Below, one piece after another: positions 17,077 to 26,575 of a stretch of DNA of 34,966 nt. Source of the DNA: Hyphomicrobiales bacterium (GTDB lineage: Bacteria; Pseudomonadota; Alphaproteobacteria; Rhizobiales; Methyloligellaceae). The stretch spans positions 1-34,966 of the forward strand of contig QIGN01000071.1 in NCBI GenBank assembly GCA_003228955.1, in the 5' to 3' direction. Position 1 is the first letter of the stretch; each line of letters begins with the position of its first letter. The position numbers were made by a program, and so were the translations under genes. The notes beneath the pieces were generated by a model that was given only the letters and a program-made list of their open reading frames with translations, did not search any database and was not told the DNA's origin.

Positions 17077-17132
17077 GAGTCGTTAGCGATTCGGCGAAAC
17101 CCGTATGCGTTAACAAGTGCAATTAGCGACTC
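17077..17132 (+). promoter_or_regulatory. Inverted repeat and GANTC cluster in the hupB leader
   Basis: GAGTCGTTA (17077-17085) can pair with TAGCGACTC (17124-17132) over nine pairs, one of them G-U. Three GANTC sites occur within 56 bases: GAGTC 17077-17081, GATTC 17088-17092 and GACTC 17128-17132. GANTC is the target of the alphaproteobacterial methyltransferase CcrM, so cell-cycle-linked control of hupB is possible. Confidence 0.4.
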
Positions 17133-17162
17133 ATTTGAAACATGAATCGAAAGGACAAGCCC

Positions 17163-17438
17163 GTGAACAAAACAGAGCTGGTCTCACTCGTTGCTAACAA
17201 AGCGCAGATTTCCAAAGAATCCGCAGCGGAAGCTGTCGATGCCACATTCAACGGCATCGCTTCAGCCCTGTCGTCCGGCGATACCGTCAGGATCGTTGGT
17301 TTTGGAAACTTCCAGGTCGCGCATCGCAAGGCATCGAATGGCCGCAACCCGCGGACCGGTGAGCCTATCCAGATTCCGGCCTCGCAAATACCCAAGTTCA
17401 AGGCTGGTAAGGCGCTCAAGGAAGCGGTCAACCGCTAA
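17163..17438 (+). CDS. hupB: DNA-binding protein HU
   Basis: HU is a small dimeric nucleoid protein that bends and compacts DNA. From GTG 17163 the product is 91 residues, the normal HU length, beginning MNKTELVSLVANKA. The diagnostic beta-arm region GRNPRTGEPIQIPAS is present, as is GFGNFQV. AAAGGA lies about 7 bases before the GTG. An in-frame ATG at 17142 would add seven residues (MNRKDKP) and overlap that ribosome-binding site, so it is less likely. IHF subunits are longer and differ around the arm, so HU is the better call. The gene ends just before a strong intrinsic terminator. Confidence 0.95.
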   Translation: MNKTELVSLVANKAQISKESAAEAVDATFNGIASALSSGDTVRIVGFGNFQVAHRKASNGRNPRTGEPIQIPASQIPKFKAGKALKEAVNR

Positions 17439-17461
17439 GGCGACGCACTGTAATATGCTGG

Positions 17462-17492
17462 AAAACCCCGCCGGTTTGGCGGGGTTTTTTTT
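17462..17492 (+). terminator. Rho-independent terminator after hupB
   Basis: CCCCGCC (17466-17472) pairs perfectly with GGCGGGG (17478-17484) around a GGTTT loop, and AAAA before the stem can pair with the first T residues after it. Eight T residues follow directly (17485-17492). It lies 24 bases after the hupB stop and separates the lon/hupB region from the tRNA genes. It is the clearest terminator in the window. Confidence 0.92.
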
Positions 17493-17541
17493 CGATTGAC
17501 CTCTTGCCTTGCCGGCCAAGGGGTCTTAACTCGTCGCGACG

Positions 17542-17617
17542 GGGCGGTTAGCTCAGCTGGGAGAGCACCTGGTTTACACCCAGGGGGTCGGCAGTTCGAT
17601 CCTGTCACCGCCCACCA
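17542..17617 (+). tRNA. tRNA-Val (anticodon TAC)
   Basis: The acceptor stem GGGCGGT pairs perfectly with ACCGCCC, then A and encoded CCA. The anticodon stem CCTGG/CCAGG encloses TTTACAC, giving anticodon TAC. The T loop reads GTTCGATCC. Length is 76 nt. A weak promoter candidate, TTGCCT (17504-17509) and TTAACT (17526-17531), lies directly upstream. Confidence 0.96.
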
Positions 17618-17645
17618 TTTGCCGGTCAGACCCATATTGCCGGGC

Positions 17646-17674
17646 TTGACCGTAGTGATACACTGTCATACACC
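17646..17674 (+). promoter_or_regulatory. Probable promoter of tRNA-Asp
   Basis: TTGACC (17646-17651) and TACACC (17669-17674) are 17 bases apart in the gap between tRNA-Val and tRNA-Asp. Predicted start near 17681 leaves a leader of about 36 bases before the mature tRNA. It suggests that tRNA-Asp can be transcribed independently of tRNA-Val. Confidence 0.45.
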
Positions 17675-17716
17675 GGGTCGCTCTTCGGGACGCGGCAAAG
17701 ATCAAGTCCCTTGCAG

Positions 17717-17793
17717 GGGGGTGTAGCTCAGTTGGTTAGAGCGCTGGCCTGTCACGCCAGAGGCCGCGGGTTCGAGTCCCGTCACTCCCGCCA
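17717..17793 (+). tRNA. tRNA-Asp (anticodon GTC)
   Basis: The acceptor stem GGGGGTG pairs with CACTCCC (one G-U), then G and encoded CCA. The anticodon stem CTGGC/GCCAG encloses CTGTCAC, giving anticodon GTC. The T loop reads GTTCGAGTC. Length is 77 nt. The nuo operon begins 291 bases downstream. Confidence 0.96.
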
Positions 17794-17922
17794 CTTAACA
17801 ACCGAAATGCTCCCTGATTTCAACGGGATTGCGGAAATCTCCGTAGTTTTCGTCCCAGCCTTGCCACGTAATCTGGGTACGTAAAAAACCTTGCTTCAGC
17901 GAATAGTTTTCCAATCAACTCA

Positions 17923-17952
17923 TTGCGGCGGGGAGGAACTATCCTCTACAAT
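17923..17952 (+). promoter_or_regulatory. Candidate promoter of the nuo operon
   Basis: TTGCGG (17923-17928) and TACAAT (17947-17952) are 18 bases apart. Predicted start near 17959 gives a leader of about 126 bases before nuoA. It is the best-scoring pair by eye between tRNA-Asp and nuoA. A GAATC site lies just downstream at about 17964. Confidence 0.45.
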
Positions 17953-17975
17953 ATTAACCAGAGAATCGGAACCGG

Positions 17976-18007
17976 CTGCTGAGTTGCCGGCCGTTCGGCA
18001 CTCGCAG
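17976..18007 (+). promoter_or_regulatory. Stem-loop in the predicted nuo leader
   Basis: CTGC, GAG and TGCCG (17976-17989, with single T bulges at 17980 and 17984) pair with CGGCA, CTC and GCAG (17996-18007) around the six-base loop GCCGTT. That makes twelve pairs, mostly G-C. No T-run follows, so it is not a terminator; a role in mRNA stability or processing is possible. Confidence 0.45.
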
Positions 18008-18064
18008 TATTTCTGTATCGGTGGATTGCACAGGCGCCTCCATCACAAAGTCAAGGCGGGCAGT

Positions 18065-18088
18065 ATGCTAAGGCGGGCGAGGTCATGA
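18065..18088 (+). other. Seven-codon upstream reading frame overlapping the nuoA start
   Basis: ATG 18065 opens a frame encoding MLRRARS, whose TGA overlaps the nuoA ATG (ATGA at 18085-18088). The nine bases AAGGCGGGC occur twice, at 18053-18061 before this ATG and at 18070-18078 before nuoA. The layout would allow translational coupling, but so short a frame could be chance. Confidence 0.3.
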
Positions 18089-18450
18089 ACGAGTTACTCC
18101 TGAGCTATTTGCCGGTGGTCATTTTCATCGGAGTTGCCCTAGTCATCGGGACGTTGATGATGGCAATGCCATTCATGGTCGCGGTTTCAAACCCGGACCC
18201 GGAAAAGGTTTCCGCCTATGAATGCGGGTTCAAGGCGTTTGACGACGCGCGCATGAAGTTTGACGTGCGCTTTTATCTGGTTGCACTGCTTTTCATTATC
18301 TTCGACCTTGAGGTGGCTTTCCTGTTCCCCTGGGCTGTGGCGTTCAGGGAAGTTGGCGCCTTCGGATACTGGTCTGTCATGGTCTTTCTGGGCGTCCTTA
18401 CGATCGGCTTCATTTATGAATGGCGCAAGGGGGCGCTCGAATGGAACTGA
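18085..18450 (+). CDS. nuoA: NADH-quinone oxidoreductase subunit A
   Basis: NuoA is a small membrane subunit at the junction of the two arms of complex I, equivalent to mitochondrial ND3. The 121-residue product has three predicted transmembrane segments, starting at about residues 8-28, 62-82 and 92-112. Between the first two it has the conserved loop [25 protein letters not shown], quoted here in outline: the Cys in YECGF is the conserved ND3 cysteine. GCGAGG precedes the ATG. First gene of the operon; its end overlaps nuoB by 10 bases. Confidence 0.96.
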   Translation: MNELLLSYLPVVIFIGVALVIGTLMMAMPFMVAVSNPDPEKVSAYECGFKAFDDARMKFDVRFYLVALLFIIFDLEVAFLFPWAVAFREVGAFGYWSVMVFLGVLTIGFIYEWRKGALEWN

Positions 18451-19007
18451 TCCCCAAACCGGCATTTGACCATCGCCGTGAAGGCGCGGGCGGGCCGGCA
18501 GGCCTGACTGAAATGGCGCCCTATTTCGCGGAAATCTCCGATGAGCTGGCGGATAAGGGATTTATCGTCACGTCAACGGATGAGATTATCAACTGGGCGC
18601 GCACCGGTTCACTCATGTGGATGACGTTCGGTCTGGCCTGTTGTGCGATCGAGATGATGCAGGCTTCGATGCCGCGTTACGACGTTGAGCGTTTTGGTTT
18701 CGCCCCGCGCGCGAGCCCGCGGCAATCCGACGTCATTATTGTTGCCGGGACGCTGACCAACAAGATGGCGCCGGCCATCCGCAAGGTCTACGACCAGATG
18801 CCGGAACCCCGTTACGTAATATCCATGGGCAGTTGTGCGAATGGCGGCGGATACTACCACTACTCCTACTCTGTCGTTCGGGGCTGCGACCGGGTGTTGC
18901 CGGTCGACATCTATGTGCCCGGCTGTCCTCCGACAGCTGAAGCCCTGCTCTACGGGATTCTTCTGTTGCAGAAGAAAATTCGAAGGACAGGGACTATAGA
19001 GCGCTAG
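18441..19007 (+). CDS. nuoB: NADH-quinone oxidoreductase subunit B (cluster N2)
   Basis: NuoB (PSST in mitochondria) carries the terminal 4Fe-4S cluster N2 that reduces quinone. The 188-residue product has the cluster ligands Cys67 and Cys68 in GLACCAIE, Cys132 in GSCANGGG and Cys162 in [12 protein letters not shown] 18441 lies inside the end of nuoA. The N-terminal 30 residues vary in this family. The next gene, nuoC, starts 30 bases downstream. Confidence 0.97.
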   Translation: MELIPKPAFDHRREGAGGPAGLTEMAPYFAEISDELADKGFIVTSTDEIINWARTGSLMWMTFGLACCAIEMMQASMPRYDVERFGFAPRASPRQSDVIIVAGTLTNKMAPAIRKVYDQMPEPRYVISMGSCANGGGYYHYSYSVVRGCDRVLPVDIYVPGCPPTAEALLYGILLLQKKIRRTGTIER

Positions 19008-19037
19008 GCAAGCGGGCAATCAGGCGGCGGGGACAAG

Positions 19038-19667
19038 ATGGACGGTGCTCTCAGGGACATCGGGGAATATTTGGCCGAGGCACTTGGCGACACGGTTGTC
19101 ACCGGCTGGAATGTTGCCTATGGCGATCTGACGCTCTCGGTCGTGCGCGAATCCGTTCCTGAAACTCTCAAATTTCTGAAAAGTGACGCGCGCTGCCTGT
19201 TCGATTGTTTCATCGACATCGCCGGTGTGGACTATCCGGAGCGCAAACGCCGCTTCGATGTGGTTTATCACCTTCTCAGCCCGCGCCAGAATCTGCGGAT
19301 TCGCGTCAAGACCAGCACCGATGAGACAACACCGGTTCCAAGTGTGGTCGATATTTTTCCCGCGGCAAACTGGTTCGAGCGCGAGGCATTTGATTTATAT
19401 GGAATCCTGTTTTCAGACCATCCGGATTTACGACGGATTCTGACCGACTACGGATTTCAGGGGCACCCCCTGCGCAAGGACTTCCCGCTCACCGGGTATG
19501 TCGAGGTGCGGTATGACGAAGATCTGAAACGGGTTGTCTATGAACCTGTGAAACTTGCCCAGGAATTCCGCTCCTTCGACGACATAAGCCCGTGGGAAGG
19601 CGCTGAATATCTGCTCCCTGGCGACGAAAAGGCCGGTAAATCCGAAAACGGCGAGGCCTCCAAATGA
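19038..19667 (+). CDS. nuoC: NADH-quinone oxidoreductase subunit C (30 kDa)
   Basis: NuoC is a peripheral-arm structural subunit packing against NuoD and NuoB. The 209-residue product contains the 30-kDa signature around [14 protein letters not shown] and continues with [21 protein letters not shown]. It ends in a charged tail, [14 protein letters not shown], that is not conserved. GGCGGGGAC sits just before the ATG. NuoC and NuoD are separate genes here, unlike the fused form of E. coli. Confidence 0.96.
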   Translation: MDGALRDIGEYLAEALGDTVVTGWNVAYGDLTLSVVRESVPETLKFLKSDARCLFDCFIDIAGVDYPERKRRFDVVYHLLSPRQNLRIRVKTSTDETTPVPSVVDIFPAANWFEREAFDLYGILFSDHPDLRRILTDYGFQGHPLRKDFPLTGYVEVRYDEDLKRVVYEPVKLAQEFRSFDDISPWEGAEYLLPGDEKAGKSENGEASK

Positions 19668-19728
19668 GGGAACTTTTAAACCCCTTTTGCAAGCGCCGGT
19701 ACGGCGCGCGCGTGAGGCGGGGCTAGTC

Positions 19729-20913
19729 ATGGCTGAAACCGAGATCCGCAATTTCACCCTCAATTTCGGGCCGCAACATCCCGCCACCCATGGCGTGTTG
19801 CGCCTCGTTATGGAGCTCGACGGGGAAGTTGTGGAACGCATGGACCCGCATATCGGCCTTTTGCATCGCGGCACCGAAAAACTTATCGAACACAAGACTT
19901 ATCTCCAGGCAGTACCCTATTTCGATCGTCTCGATTATGTCGCGCCGATAAATCAGGAACATGCATTCGCTCTCGCGGTCGAAAAACTGCTGGATATCGA
20001 AGTGCCCCGGCGGGGGCAGCTCATTCGCATCCTCTATTCGGAAATCGGCCGGATTTTATCGCATCTGCTCAATGTCACCACACAGGCCATGGATGTCGGC
20101 GCACTGACGCCGCCGCTCTGGGGCTTTGAAGAACGCGAAAAACTGATGATTTTCTATGAACGTGCATCGGGATCGCGGATGCATGCGGCCTATGTCCGGC
20201 CCGGGGGCGTGCATCAGGATTTGCCCGGCGAACTCATCGACGACATTGAGGCTTTCTGCGACCCCTTCATGAAGGTTCTGGACGATATCGAGGGGTTGCT
20301 TACCGACAACCGTATATTCAAACAGCGCAATGTGGATATCGGCGTGGTTTCCCTTGAAGAAGCCTTCGCCTGGGGGTTCTCGGGCGTCATGGTGCGCGGC
20401 TCGGGCGCGGCCTGGGATTTGCGAAAGTCCCAGCCCTATGAATGTTATGAAGAGCTTGAGTTCGATATCCCCATCGGCAAAAACGGCGATTGCTATGACC
20501 GGTATCTCGTGCGTATGGAGGAGATGCGCCAGTCTGCCGGGCTGATACGCCAATGCTGTCATAAATTGCGCGAACAAAGTGGGCCGGTTTCAGTATCGAA
20601 CCAGAAAATCGTTCCACCGAAACGGAGCGAAATGAAACGCTCGATGGAAGCGCTGATTCACCATTTCAAGCTCCACACGGAAGGCTATCATGTGCCTGAA
20701 GGTGAGGTTTATACCGCCGTGGAAGCCCCCAAGGGAGAATTCGGCGTCTATCTCATATCCGATGGCACGAACAAACCCTATCGCTGCAAGATCCGCGCAC
20801 CCGGTTTCGCTCATCTGCAGGCGCTGGATTTCATGTGCTGCGGACACATGCTCGCCGACTGCTCGGCGATCATGGGTTCACTCGACATCGTCTTCGGGGA
20901 GGTGGACCGATGA
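19729..20913 (+). CDS. nuoD: NADH-quinone oxidoreductase subunit D (49 kDa)
   Basis: NuoD forms the quinone-binding pocket together with NuoB. The 394-residue product begins at ATG 19729, with GAGGCGGGG upstream, and reads [20 protein letters not shown], the conserved quinone-site start with its catalytic-region His. Further marks are [21 protein letters not shown] and the C-terminal DIVFGEVDR. The frame remains open to 19687 but those residues are not family-like. The stop overlaps the nuoE start (ATGA). A 61-base gap after nuoC is the longest inside the operon. Confidence 0.97.
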   Translation: MAETEIRNFTLNFGPQHPATHGVLRLVMELDGEVVERMDPHIGLLHRGTEKLIEHKTYLQAVPYFDRLDYVAPINQEHAFALAVEKLLDIEVPRRGQLIRILYSEIGRILSHLLNVTTQAMDVGALTPPLWGFEEREKLMIFYERASGSRMHAAYVRPGGVHQDLPGELIDDIEAFCDPFMKVLDDIEGLLTDNRIFKQRNVDIGVVSLEEAFAWGFSGVMVRGSGAAWDLRKSQPYECYEELEFDIPIGKNGDCYDRYLVRMEEMRQSAGLIRQCCHKLREQSGPVSVSNQKIVPPKRSEMKRSMEALIHHFKLHTEGYHVPEGEVYTAVEAPKGEFGVYLISDGTNKPYRCKIRAPGFAHLQALDFMCCGHMLADCSAIMGSLDIVFGEVDR

Positions 20914-21575
20914 GCGTCCGCCGTCTCGACCCCATTCAGCCCGAGAACTTCCAATTCTCAGCGGCTAACCTCAAATGGGCCAAGGCTCAGGTCAAAAAAT
21001 ACCCCCCGGGCAAACAGGCCTCTGCCGTGATCCCGTTATTGTGGCGTGCGCAGGAACAGCATGATGGCTGGCTGCCGGAACCCGCCCTCAGGGCCGTGGC
21101 CGAAATGCTGGATATGGCCTATATCCGCGTTTATGAGGTCGCCACCTTCTACACAATGTACAACCTGTCTCCGGTTGGAAAATATTTTGTCCAACTGTGC
21201 GGGACGACTCCATGCTGGCTGCGCGGCGCGGACGATCTCAAAGAAGTCTGCCGGCACGTGATTGGAGAGCAGAATCAGGTTACTGAAGACGGCATGCTTT
21301 CCTGGCTGGAAGTGGAATGTCTTGGAGCCTGCACAAATGCGCCCATGGTCCAGATCAACAAGGATTATTTTGAGGATCTTGACGCAAAGGGTTTCGAAAA
21401 ACTGCTGACCGATTTGCGCGAGGGCAGGGAGGTAAAACCGGGTCCGCAAAATGGCCGGCAATTCTCCTGCCCCGAAGGAGGCGCAACGACGCTGCTCAAT
21501 GGTTCAGCCCCTTCGGTTGCAAAACGCGTCACGAAAACAAAAGCTAAGGGCAAGCCTCAGAGAGGCGGAAAATAA
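20910..21575 (+). CDS. nuoE: NADH-quinone oxidoreductase subunit E (24 kDa)
   Basis: NuoE holds the 2Fe-2S cluster N1a beside the FMN in the NADH-oxidising module. The 221-residue product has the thioredoxin-like fold with ligands Cys97 and Cys102 (LCGTTPC) and Cys137 and Cys141 (ECLGAC). About 50 C-terminal residues, ending in a Lys/Arg-rich tail ([13 protein letters not shown]), extend beyond the E. coli form; such tails are common in alphaproteobacteria. GGGGAGG precedes the ATG. Its stop shares one base with the nuoF start. Confidence 0.96.
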   Translation: MSVRRLDPIQPENFQFSAANLKWAKAQVKKYPPGKQASAVIPLLWRAQEQHDGWLPEPALRAVAEMLDMAYIRVYEVATFYTMYNLSPVGKYFVQLCGTTPCWLRGADDLKEVCRHVIGEQNQVTEDGMLSWLEVECLGACTNAPMVQINKDYFEDLDAKGFEKLLTDLREGREVKPGPQNGRQFSCPEGGATTLLNGSAPSVAKRVTKTKAKGKPQRGGK

Positions 21576-22885
21576 TGCTGAAAGACAAGGACCGCATTTT
21601 CCGCAACCTCTATGGGTTCGAGGACCCGGGCCTCAAGGGCGCGAAGAAACGCGGCGCGTGGGACGGCACCAAGACATTCCTGACCAATGGCCGGGACTGG
21701 GTTATTGGCGAGGTCAAGGCCTCCGGCCTTCGCGGACGCGGCGGGGCGGGGTTCCCGACAGGCCTTAAATGGTCCTTCATGCCCAAGGTATCGGACGGAC
21801 GCCCGCACTATCTCGTCGTCAACGCCGACGAATCGGAGCCCGGCACCTGCAAGGACCGGGAGATCATGCGCCACGATCCGCATTTGCTCATCGAGGGCAG
21901 TCTTATCGCCGGTTTCGCCATGGGTTCGAACACTGGGTACATTTATATCCGCGGCGAATTCATCCGTGAGCGCGAACGCTTGCAGGCAGCCATTGACGAA
22001 GCCTATGACGCGAAACTCATTGGCAGGAATAACAAACACGGTTGGGATTTCGATCTTTATCTGCACCATGGTGCCGGGGCCTATATATGCGGCGAGGAGA
22101 CCGCCCTTCTGGAAAGCCTGGAAGGCAAGAAAGGCCAGCCGCGCCTCAAACCTCCGTTCCCGGCCATGGCGGGACTTTATGGCGCGCCCACCACGGTCAA
22201 CAATGTGGAGAGCATTGCGGTTGTGCCGGATATACTCAGGCGCGGCGCAAGCTGGTTTTCCGGCCTTGGCCGTCCCAATAATGTGGGAACCAAACTTTTC
22301 TGCATTTCGGGGCATGTGAACCGGCCCTGCAATGTGGAAGAGGAGATGGGCATCCATCTCAAGGAACTGCTTGAGCGCCACGCCGGCGGCGTGCGGGGAG
22401 GGTGGAAAAACCTGCTTGCGGTCATACCTGGGGGATCGTCCGTGCGGTGCCTGCCCGATGACTTGTGCCAGAATTTACCTATGGATTTCGACTCATTGTC
22501 GGCGCTGAAATCGGGTCTTGGAACAGCCGCCGTTATCGTCATGGACAAGAGCACGGATATTATCCGCGCCATCGCCCGGCTGGCCTATTTTTACAAACAT
22601 GAAAGCTGCGGCCAGTGCACGCCCTGCCGCGAGGGAACGGGGTGGATGTACCGCGTTCTTGACCGGATGGCGCGCGGACAGGCGCACAAACGTGAAATCG
22701 ATATGCTGCTCGAGGTGACCTATCAGATTGAAGGGCACACGATCTGCGCGCTCGGCGACGCGGCCGCCTGGCCGGTTCAGGGGCTCATCACCCACTTCCG
22801 GCATGTGATTGAAGAGCGTATCGACCAGTACAGCGCCAATCCGGCGTTTGAGGGCGAAGTACGCGAACCGGTCGCGGCGGAATAA
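21575..22885 (+). CDS. nuoF: NADH-quinone oxidoreductase subunit F (51 kDa, FMN and NADH site)
   Basis: NuoF binds NADH and FMN and carries cluster N3, so it is where electrons enter the complex. The 436-residue product shows the FMN/NADH loop [13 protein letters not shown], then [14 protein letters not shown], and [19 protein letters not shown]. The N3 ligands are Cys345, Cys348 and Cys351 (SCGQCTPC) and Cys391 (HTICALGD). Length and order fit the mitochondrial NDUFV1 type. The start overlaps the nuoE stop by one base, implying translational coupling. nuoG follows after 25 bases. Confidence 0.97.
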   Translation: MLKDKDRIFRNLYGFEDPGLKGAKKRGAWDGTKTFLTNGRDWVIGEVKASGLRGRGGAGFPTGLKWSFMPKVSDGRPHYLVVNADESEPGTCKDREIMRHDPHLLIEGSLIAGFAMGSNTGYIYIRGEFIRERERLQAAIDEAYDAKLIGRNNKHGWDFDLYLHHGAGAYICGEETALLESLEGKKGQPRLKPPFPAMAGLYGAPTTVNNVESIAVVPDILRRGASWFSGLGRPNNVGTKLFCISGHVNRPCNVEEEMGIHLKELLERHAGGVRGGWKNLLAVIPGGSSVRCLPDDLCQNLPMDFDSLSALKSGLGTAAVIVMDKSTDIIRAIARLAYFYKHESCGQCTPCREGTGWMYRVLDRMARGQAHKREIDMLLEVTYQIEGHTICALGDAAAWPVQGLITHFRHVIEERIDQYSANPAFEGEVREPVAAE

Positions 22886-22910
22886 GCGTGGGGAAGCAAG
22901 AGGTCCGGAC

Positions 22911-25013
22911 ATGCCTAAACTGATCATTGACGGCGCCGAGATCGAAGTCGAGAACGGCATCACGCTGATCCAGGCCTGCGAGCAGGCGGGCGTGGAAATT
23001 CCCCGCTTCTGCTATCACGAGCGCCTGTCGATCGCGGGAAACTGCCGCATGTGCCTCGTCGAGGTGAAAGGCATGCCCAAGCCGATCGCGTCCTGCGCGC
23101 TCGGCGTCAATGATTTGCGGCCGGGGCCAAATGGCGAGTTGCCGGAAATCCACACCAAATCCCCAACAGTCAAAAAAGCGCGCGAAGGCGTAATGGAATT
23201 CCTGCTCATCAACCACCCGCTCGACTGCCCGATCTGCGATCAGGGCGGGGAATGCGATTTGCAGGACCAGGCCATGGCCTATGGCGTCGACGGCAGCCGC
23301 TTCACCGAAAACAAGCGCGCGGTAGAAGACAAAAACATCGGGCCGCTTATCAAGACCATCATGACCCGCTGCATCCACTGCACCCGCTGCGTGCGATTCA
23401 TGACGGAAGTTGCCGGCGTTGAAGAGCTTGGTTTGGCGGGCCGCGGCGAGGACGCCGAAATTACCACCTATCTGGAGCGGGGCATGATGTCTGAGATGTC
23501 CGGCAATGTGATCGATTTGTGCCCCGTGGGAGCGCTGACGTCCAAACCCTATGCTTTTGCGGCCCGGCCGTGGGAATTGCGCAAGACCGAATCCATCGAC
23601 GTCATGGACGCAATGGGCGCCAACATTCGTGTCGATACGCGCGGGCGCGAAGTCATGCGCATCCTGCCGCGCAACCATGACGACATCAATGAAGAATGGA
23701 TTTCCGACAAATCCCGCTTTATCTGGGACGGGCTGCGGACCCAGCGCCTGGACCAGCCCTTGATACGTGTTCGCGGAAAGCTGCGCCCGGCCAGCTGGGA
23801 TGAAGCCTTTGGGGCCATCGCCAGAAAGTTGAAGCGCACCAAGGGCGCCCGGATTGCGGCGCTCGCCGGCGATCTGGCCGGGGCGGAGGAAATGTTCGCG
23901 CTGAAGGACCTGATGAAGCGCCTTGGCTCGCCCAATATCGACTGCCGTCAGGATGGCGCCGCCATAAATCCTGCAAGGGGGCGCGGCGGCTATCTGTTCA
24001 ATTCAGGTCTGGGCGGGATCGATGAGGCCGATGCCCTCCTGCTGATTGGCTGCAATCCCAGAGCCGAGGCGACTGTCCTGAATGCCCGCATCAGAAGGCG
24101 CTGGCGGACAAGGCAGTTGAAAGTCGGGTTGATCGGCCGCGAAGCGGATCTGTCATACCGCTATGACTATATCGGCGCGGGTCCGCAGTCGCTGGCCGAT
24201 GTCGCTTCGGGAAAACACGCCTTTGCCAAGGTCCTGAAATCCGCCAAGCGGCCCATGCTCATACTTGGAGCTGCCGCCCTGGCACATACTGGCGGCGGCG
24301 CGGTGATGACCCTCGCGGCTAGGCTCGCCGGCATGACGGGCATGGTCAGCGGAACATGGAACGGATTCAACGTTCTGCACCACGCCGCCTCCCGGGTCGC
24401 CGGGCTTGATATGGGGTTCCTGCCGGCGGCAGGCGGGCTGGACACACAGGCTATCTTGAAGAACGCGAAGGCCGGAAAGCTCGATGCGGTCTTTCTGCTG
24501 GGAGCCGATGAAATCGATATGACCTCACTGGGCAGTGCCTTCGTCATCTACCAGGGCACCCATGGCGATGCCGGGGCGCACCGGGCCGATGTGATTCTGC
24601 CGGGCGCCGCCTATACTGAAAAGAGCGCCATTTACGTCAATACCGAAGGCCGGCCGCAAATGACCGGTCAGGCGGCTTTTCCGCCCGGCGACGCCCGGGA
24701 AGACTGGTCCATTATCCGGGCCCTGTCGGCGGTTCTGGGCAAAACACTTGACTGGGACACCTTGTCCGAAGTCCGCGGCGCCATTTTCGCCGCCCACCCG
24801 CATCTGGCATTGATCGACGAGGTGGTGCCCGATGAAAATTTTGATTTAAACAAGCTGTCCCGGGGGCCGTCACGGTTTGGCAAGCAGCCCTTCCGCCGGG
24901 CAGTGGATCAATTCTATCTCACAAACCCCATTGCACGCGCCTCAGCCATCATGGGGGAGTTGAGTGCCATGATGGCGGACGAGACATCGGGGGCAACCGG
25001 AACCGATGGCTGA
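22911..25013 (+). CDS. nuoG: NADH-quinone oxidoreductase subunit G (75 kDa)
   Basis: NuoG carries electrons from the NADH module towards NuoI. The 700-residue product has ligands for N1b (Cys34, Cys45, Cys48, Cys62), for N5 (His102, Cys106, Cys109, Cys115) and for N4 (Cys154, Cys157, Cys160, Cys204). The extra N7 cluster motif of E. coli NuoG is absent after residue 210, as in mitochondrial NDUFS1. The rest is the inactive molybdopterin-oxidoreductase-like domain. ATG 22911 has AGAGG about 7 bases upstream; the frame is open further but overlaps nuoF. The last 8 bases overlap nuoH. Confidence 0.97.
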   Translation: MPKLIIDGAEIEVENGITLIQACEQAGVEIPRFCYHERLSIAGNCRMCLVEVKGMPKPIASCALGVNDLRPGPNGELPEIHTKSPTVKKAREGVMEFLLINHPLDCPICDQGGECDLQDQAMAYGVDGSRFTENKRAVEDKNIGPLIKTIMTRCIHCTRCVRFMTEVAGVEELGLAGRGEDAEITTYLERGMMSEMSGNVIDLCPVGALTSKPYAFAARPWELRKTESIDVMDAMGANIRVDTRGREVMRILPRNHDDINEEWISDKSRFIWDGLRTQRLDQPLIRVRGKLRPASWDEAFGAIARKLKRTKGARIAALAGDLAGAEEMFALKDLMKRLGSPNIDCRQDGAAINPARGRGGYLFNSGLGGIDEADALLLIGCNPRAEATVLNARIRRRWRTRQLKVGLIGREADLSYRYDYIGAGPQSLADVASGKHAFAKVLKSAKRPMLILGAAALAHTGGGAVMTLAARLAGMTGMVSGTWNGFNVLHHAASRVAGLDMGFLPAAGGLDTQAILKNAKAGKLDAVFLLGADEIDMTSLGSAFVIYQGTHGDAGAHRADVILPGAAYTEKSAIYVNTEGRPQMTGQAAFPPGDAREDWSIIRALSAVLGKTLDWDTLSEVRGAIFAAHPHLALIDEVVPDENFDLNKLSRGPSRFGKQPFRRAVDQFYLTNPIARASAIMGELSAMMADETSGATGTDG

Positions 25014-26028
25014 AATCTGGACCACATATATCTGGCCGGTTCTTGTCATCACGGCGCACAGCCTTGCGGTTTTGGTGACTCTGCTCGTGGCGATAGCTTT
25101 CCTTCTGGTGGCGGACAGGAAGATATGGGCGGCGGTACAGTTGCGGCGCGGACCCAATGTGGTGGGCCCCTTTGGCCTGCTGCAATCTTTCGCCGATATG
25201 CTGAAATTCATTTTCAAGGAACCGATCATCCCGGCCGGAGCCAACAAAGGCGTATTTTTGCTGGCGCCGCTGGTGTCTGCGGTGCTGGCCCTGTCCGCCT
25301 GGGCCGTAATCCCGGTAAGCGAAGGCTGGGCCGTGGCCAATCTGAATATCGGCATTCTTTATGTCTTTGCGGTTTCGTCCCTTGAGGTCTATGGCGTCAT
25401 CATGGGCGGCTGGGCCTCGAATTCGAAATATCCGTTTCTTGGTGCGCTCAGATCGGCGGCGCAGATGGTGTCCTATGAGGTTTCCATCGGGTTCGTCATC
25501 ATTACCGTGCTGCTCCTGGTCGGTTCGCTGAACATGACGGATATTGTCCTGGCGCAGCAGGGCGACTACGGCATGTTCAGCTGGTTCTGGCTTCCCCTGT
25601 TCCCGGTGTTCATCATTTTCTTTATCTCGGCGCTGGCGGAAACCAACCGGCCGCCCTTCGACCTGCCCGAAGCAGAGTCGGAGCTGGTGGCCGGTTTCAT
25701 GGTGGAATATTCCTCCACCCCCTATCTGCTGTTCATGCTGGGTGAGTATGTCGCCATCGTGCTCATGTGCGCGCTTACCACGATCCTGTTTCTGGGAGGG
25801 TGGCTGCCCCCCTTCGACATCGCGCCATTTAACTGGCTGCCAGGCGTTTTCTGGTTCGTCTTCAAGGTCTGCCTGGTTTTCTTCATGTTCTCGATGGTCA
25901 AGGCAATCGTGCCCCGTTACCGCTATGATCAATTGATGCGGCTGGGCTGGAAGGTCTTTCTGCCCTTGTCGCTGTTCATGATCGTTGCCGTGGCCTCGGT
26001 TCTTCATTTCTTCGATCTGGCGCCATGA
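25006..26028 (+). CDS. nuoH: NADH-quinone oxidoreductase subunit H
   Basis: NuoH (ND1) is the membrane subunit that forms the quinone channel with NuoB and NuoD. The 340-residue product has about eight transmembrane segments and the conserved loops [17 protein letters not shown] and [19 protein letters not shown], which contain the acidic residues of the quinone-site/E-channel. ATG 25006 lies inside the end of nuoG. Ten bases separate it from nuoI. Confidence 0.97.
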   Translation: MAEIWTTYIWPVLVITAHSLAVLVTLLVAIAFLLVADRKIWAAVQLRRGPNVVGPFGLLQSFADMLKFIFKEPIIPAGANKGVFLLAPLVSAVLALSAWAVIPVSEGWAVANLNIGILYVFAVSSLEVYGVIMGGWASNSKYPFLGALRSAAQMVSYEVSIGFVIITVLLLVGSLNMTDIVLAQQGDYGMFSWFWLPLFPVFIIFFISALAETNRPPFDLPEAESELVAGFMVEYSSTPYLLFMLGEYVAIVLMCALTTILFLGGWLPPFDIAPFNWLPGVFWFVFKVCLVFFMFSMVKAIVPRYRYDQLMRLGWKVFLPLSLFMIVAVASVLHFFDLAP

Positions 26029-26038
26029 GGGGGAGGAA

Positions 26039-26539
26039 ATGAACGCAATGTCTAACCTGTTTCAGGCCACTAAATCCCTGCTCCTGCTTGAATTTATATC
26101 GGCGTTCTGGCTCGGCATGAAATATTTCTTCAAGCCAAAAAAAACGATCAACTACCCGTTCGAAAAAGGTCCGCTCAGCCCGCGATTTCGCGGTGAACAC
26201 GCGCTCAGGCGCTACCCCAATGGGGAGGAACGCTGCATAGCCTGCAAACTGTGCGAGGCCATCTGCCCGGCGCAGGCGATCACCATTGAGGCCGGACCGA
26301 GGCGCAATGACGGAACGCGCCGCACAACTCGCTACGACATCGACATGGTCAAATGCATTTACTGCGGTTTTTGCCAGGAGGCCTGCCCGGTGGATGCAAT
26401 CGTGGAGGGGCCAAACTTCGAATATGCGGTGGAGACCCGCGAGGAACTTTATTACGACAAGGAGCGGCTGCTCGAAAACGGCGATCGCTGGGAGCGGGAA
26501 ATTGCGAAGAATCTTTCACTTGACGCCCCATATCGCTAG
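26039..26539 (+). CDS. nuoI: NADH-quinone oxidoreductase subunit I (clusters N6a and N6b)
   Basis: NuoI (TYKY) relays electrons from NuoG to NuoB. The 166-residue product has two 4Fe-4S motifs: [12 protein letters not shown] (Cys66, 69, 72, 76) and [12 protein letters not shown] (Cys106, 109, 112, 116). An amphipathic N-terminal stretch anchors it to the membrane side. ATG 26039 follows GAGGGGGAGG; an alternative ATG at 26048 would shorten it by three residues and match many homologues better, so the start is uncertain by that much. Confidence 0.96.
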   Translation: MNAMSNLFQATKSLLLLEFISAFWLGMKYFFKPKKTINYPFEKGPLSPRFRGEHALRRYPNGEERCIACKLCEAICPAQAITIEAGPRRNDGTRRTTRYDIDMVKCIYCGFCQEACPVDAIVEGPNFEYAVETREELYYDKERLLENGDRWEREIAKNLSLDAPYR

Positions 26540-26575
26540 GGATTTGGGGACGGCGCGAAAACGACGGATGAAAAG

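Noticed and set aside
17891-18088. 65-codon open frame upstream of nuoA as a gene
   Set aside because: It starts at TTG without a ribosome-binding site and covers the predicted promoter and leader hairpin; only its last seven codons after ATG 18065 are kept as a possible leader peptide.
24949-26007. 352-codon open frame on the minus strand opposite nuoH
   Set aside because: The His/Gln/Arg-rich composition is typical of the antisense of a hydrophobic membrane gene; nuoH on the plus strand is unambiguous.
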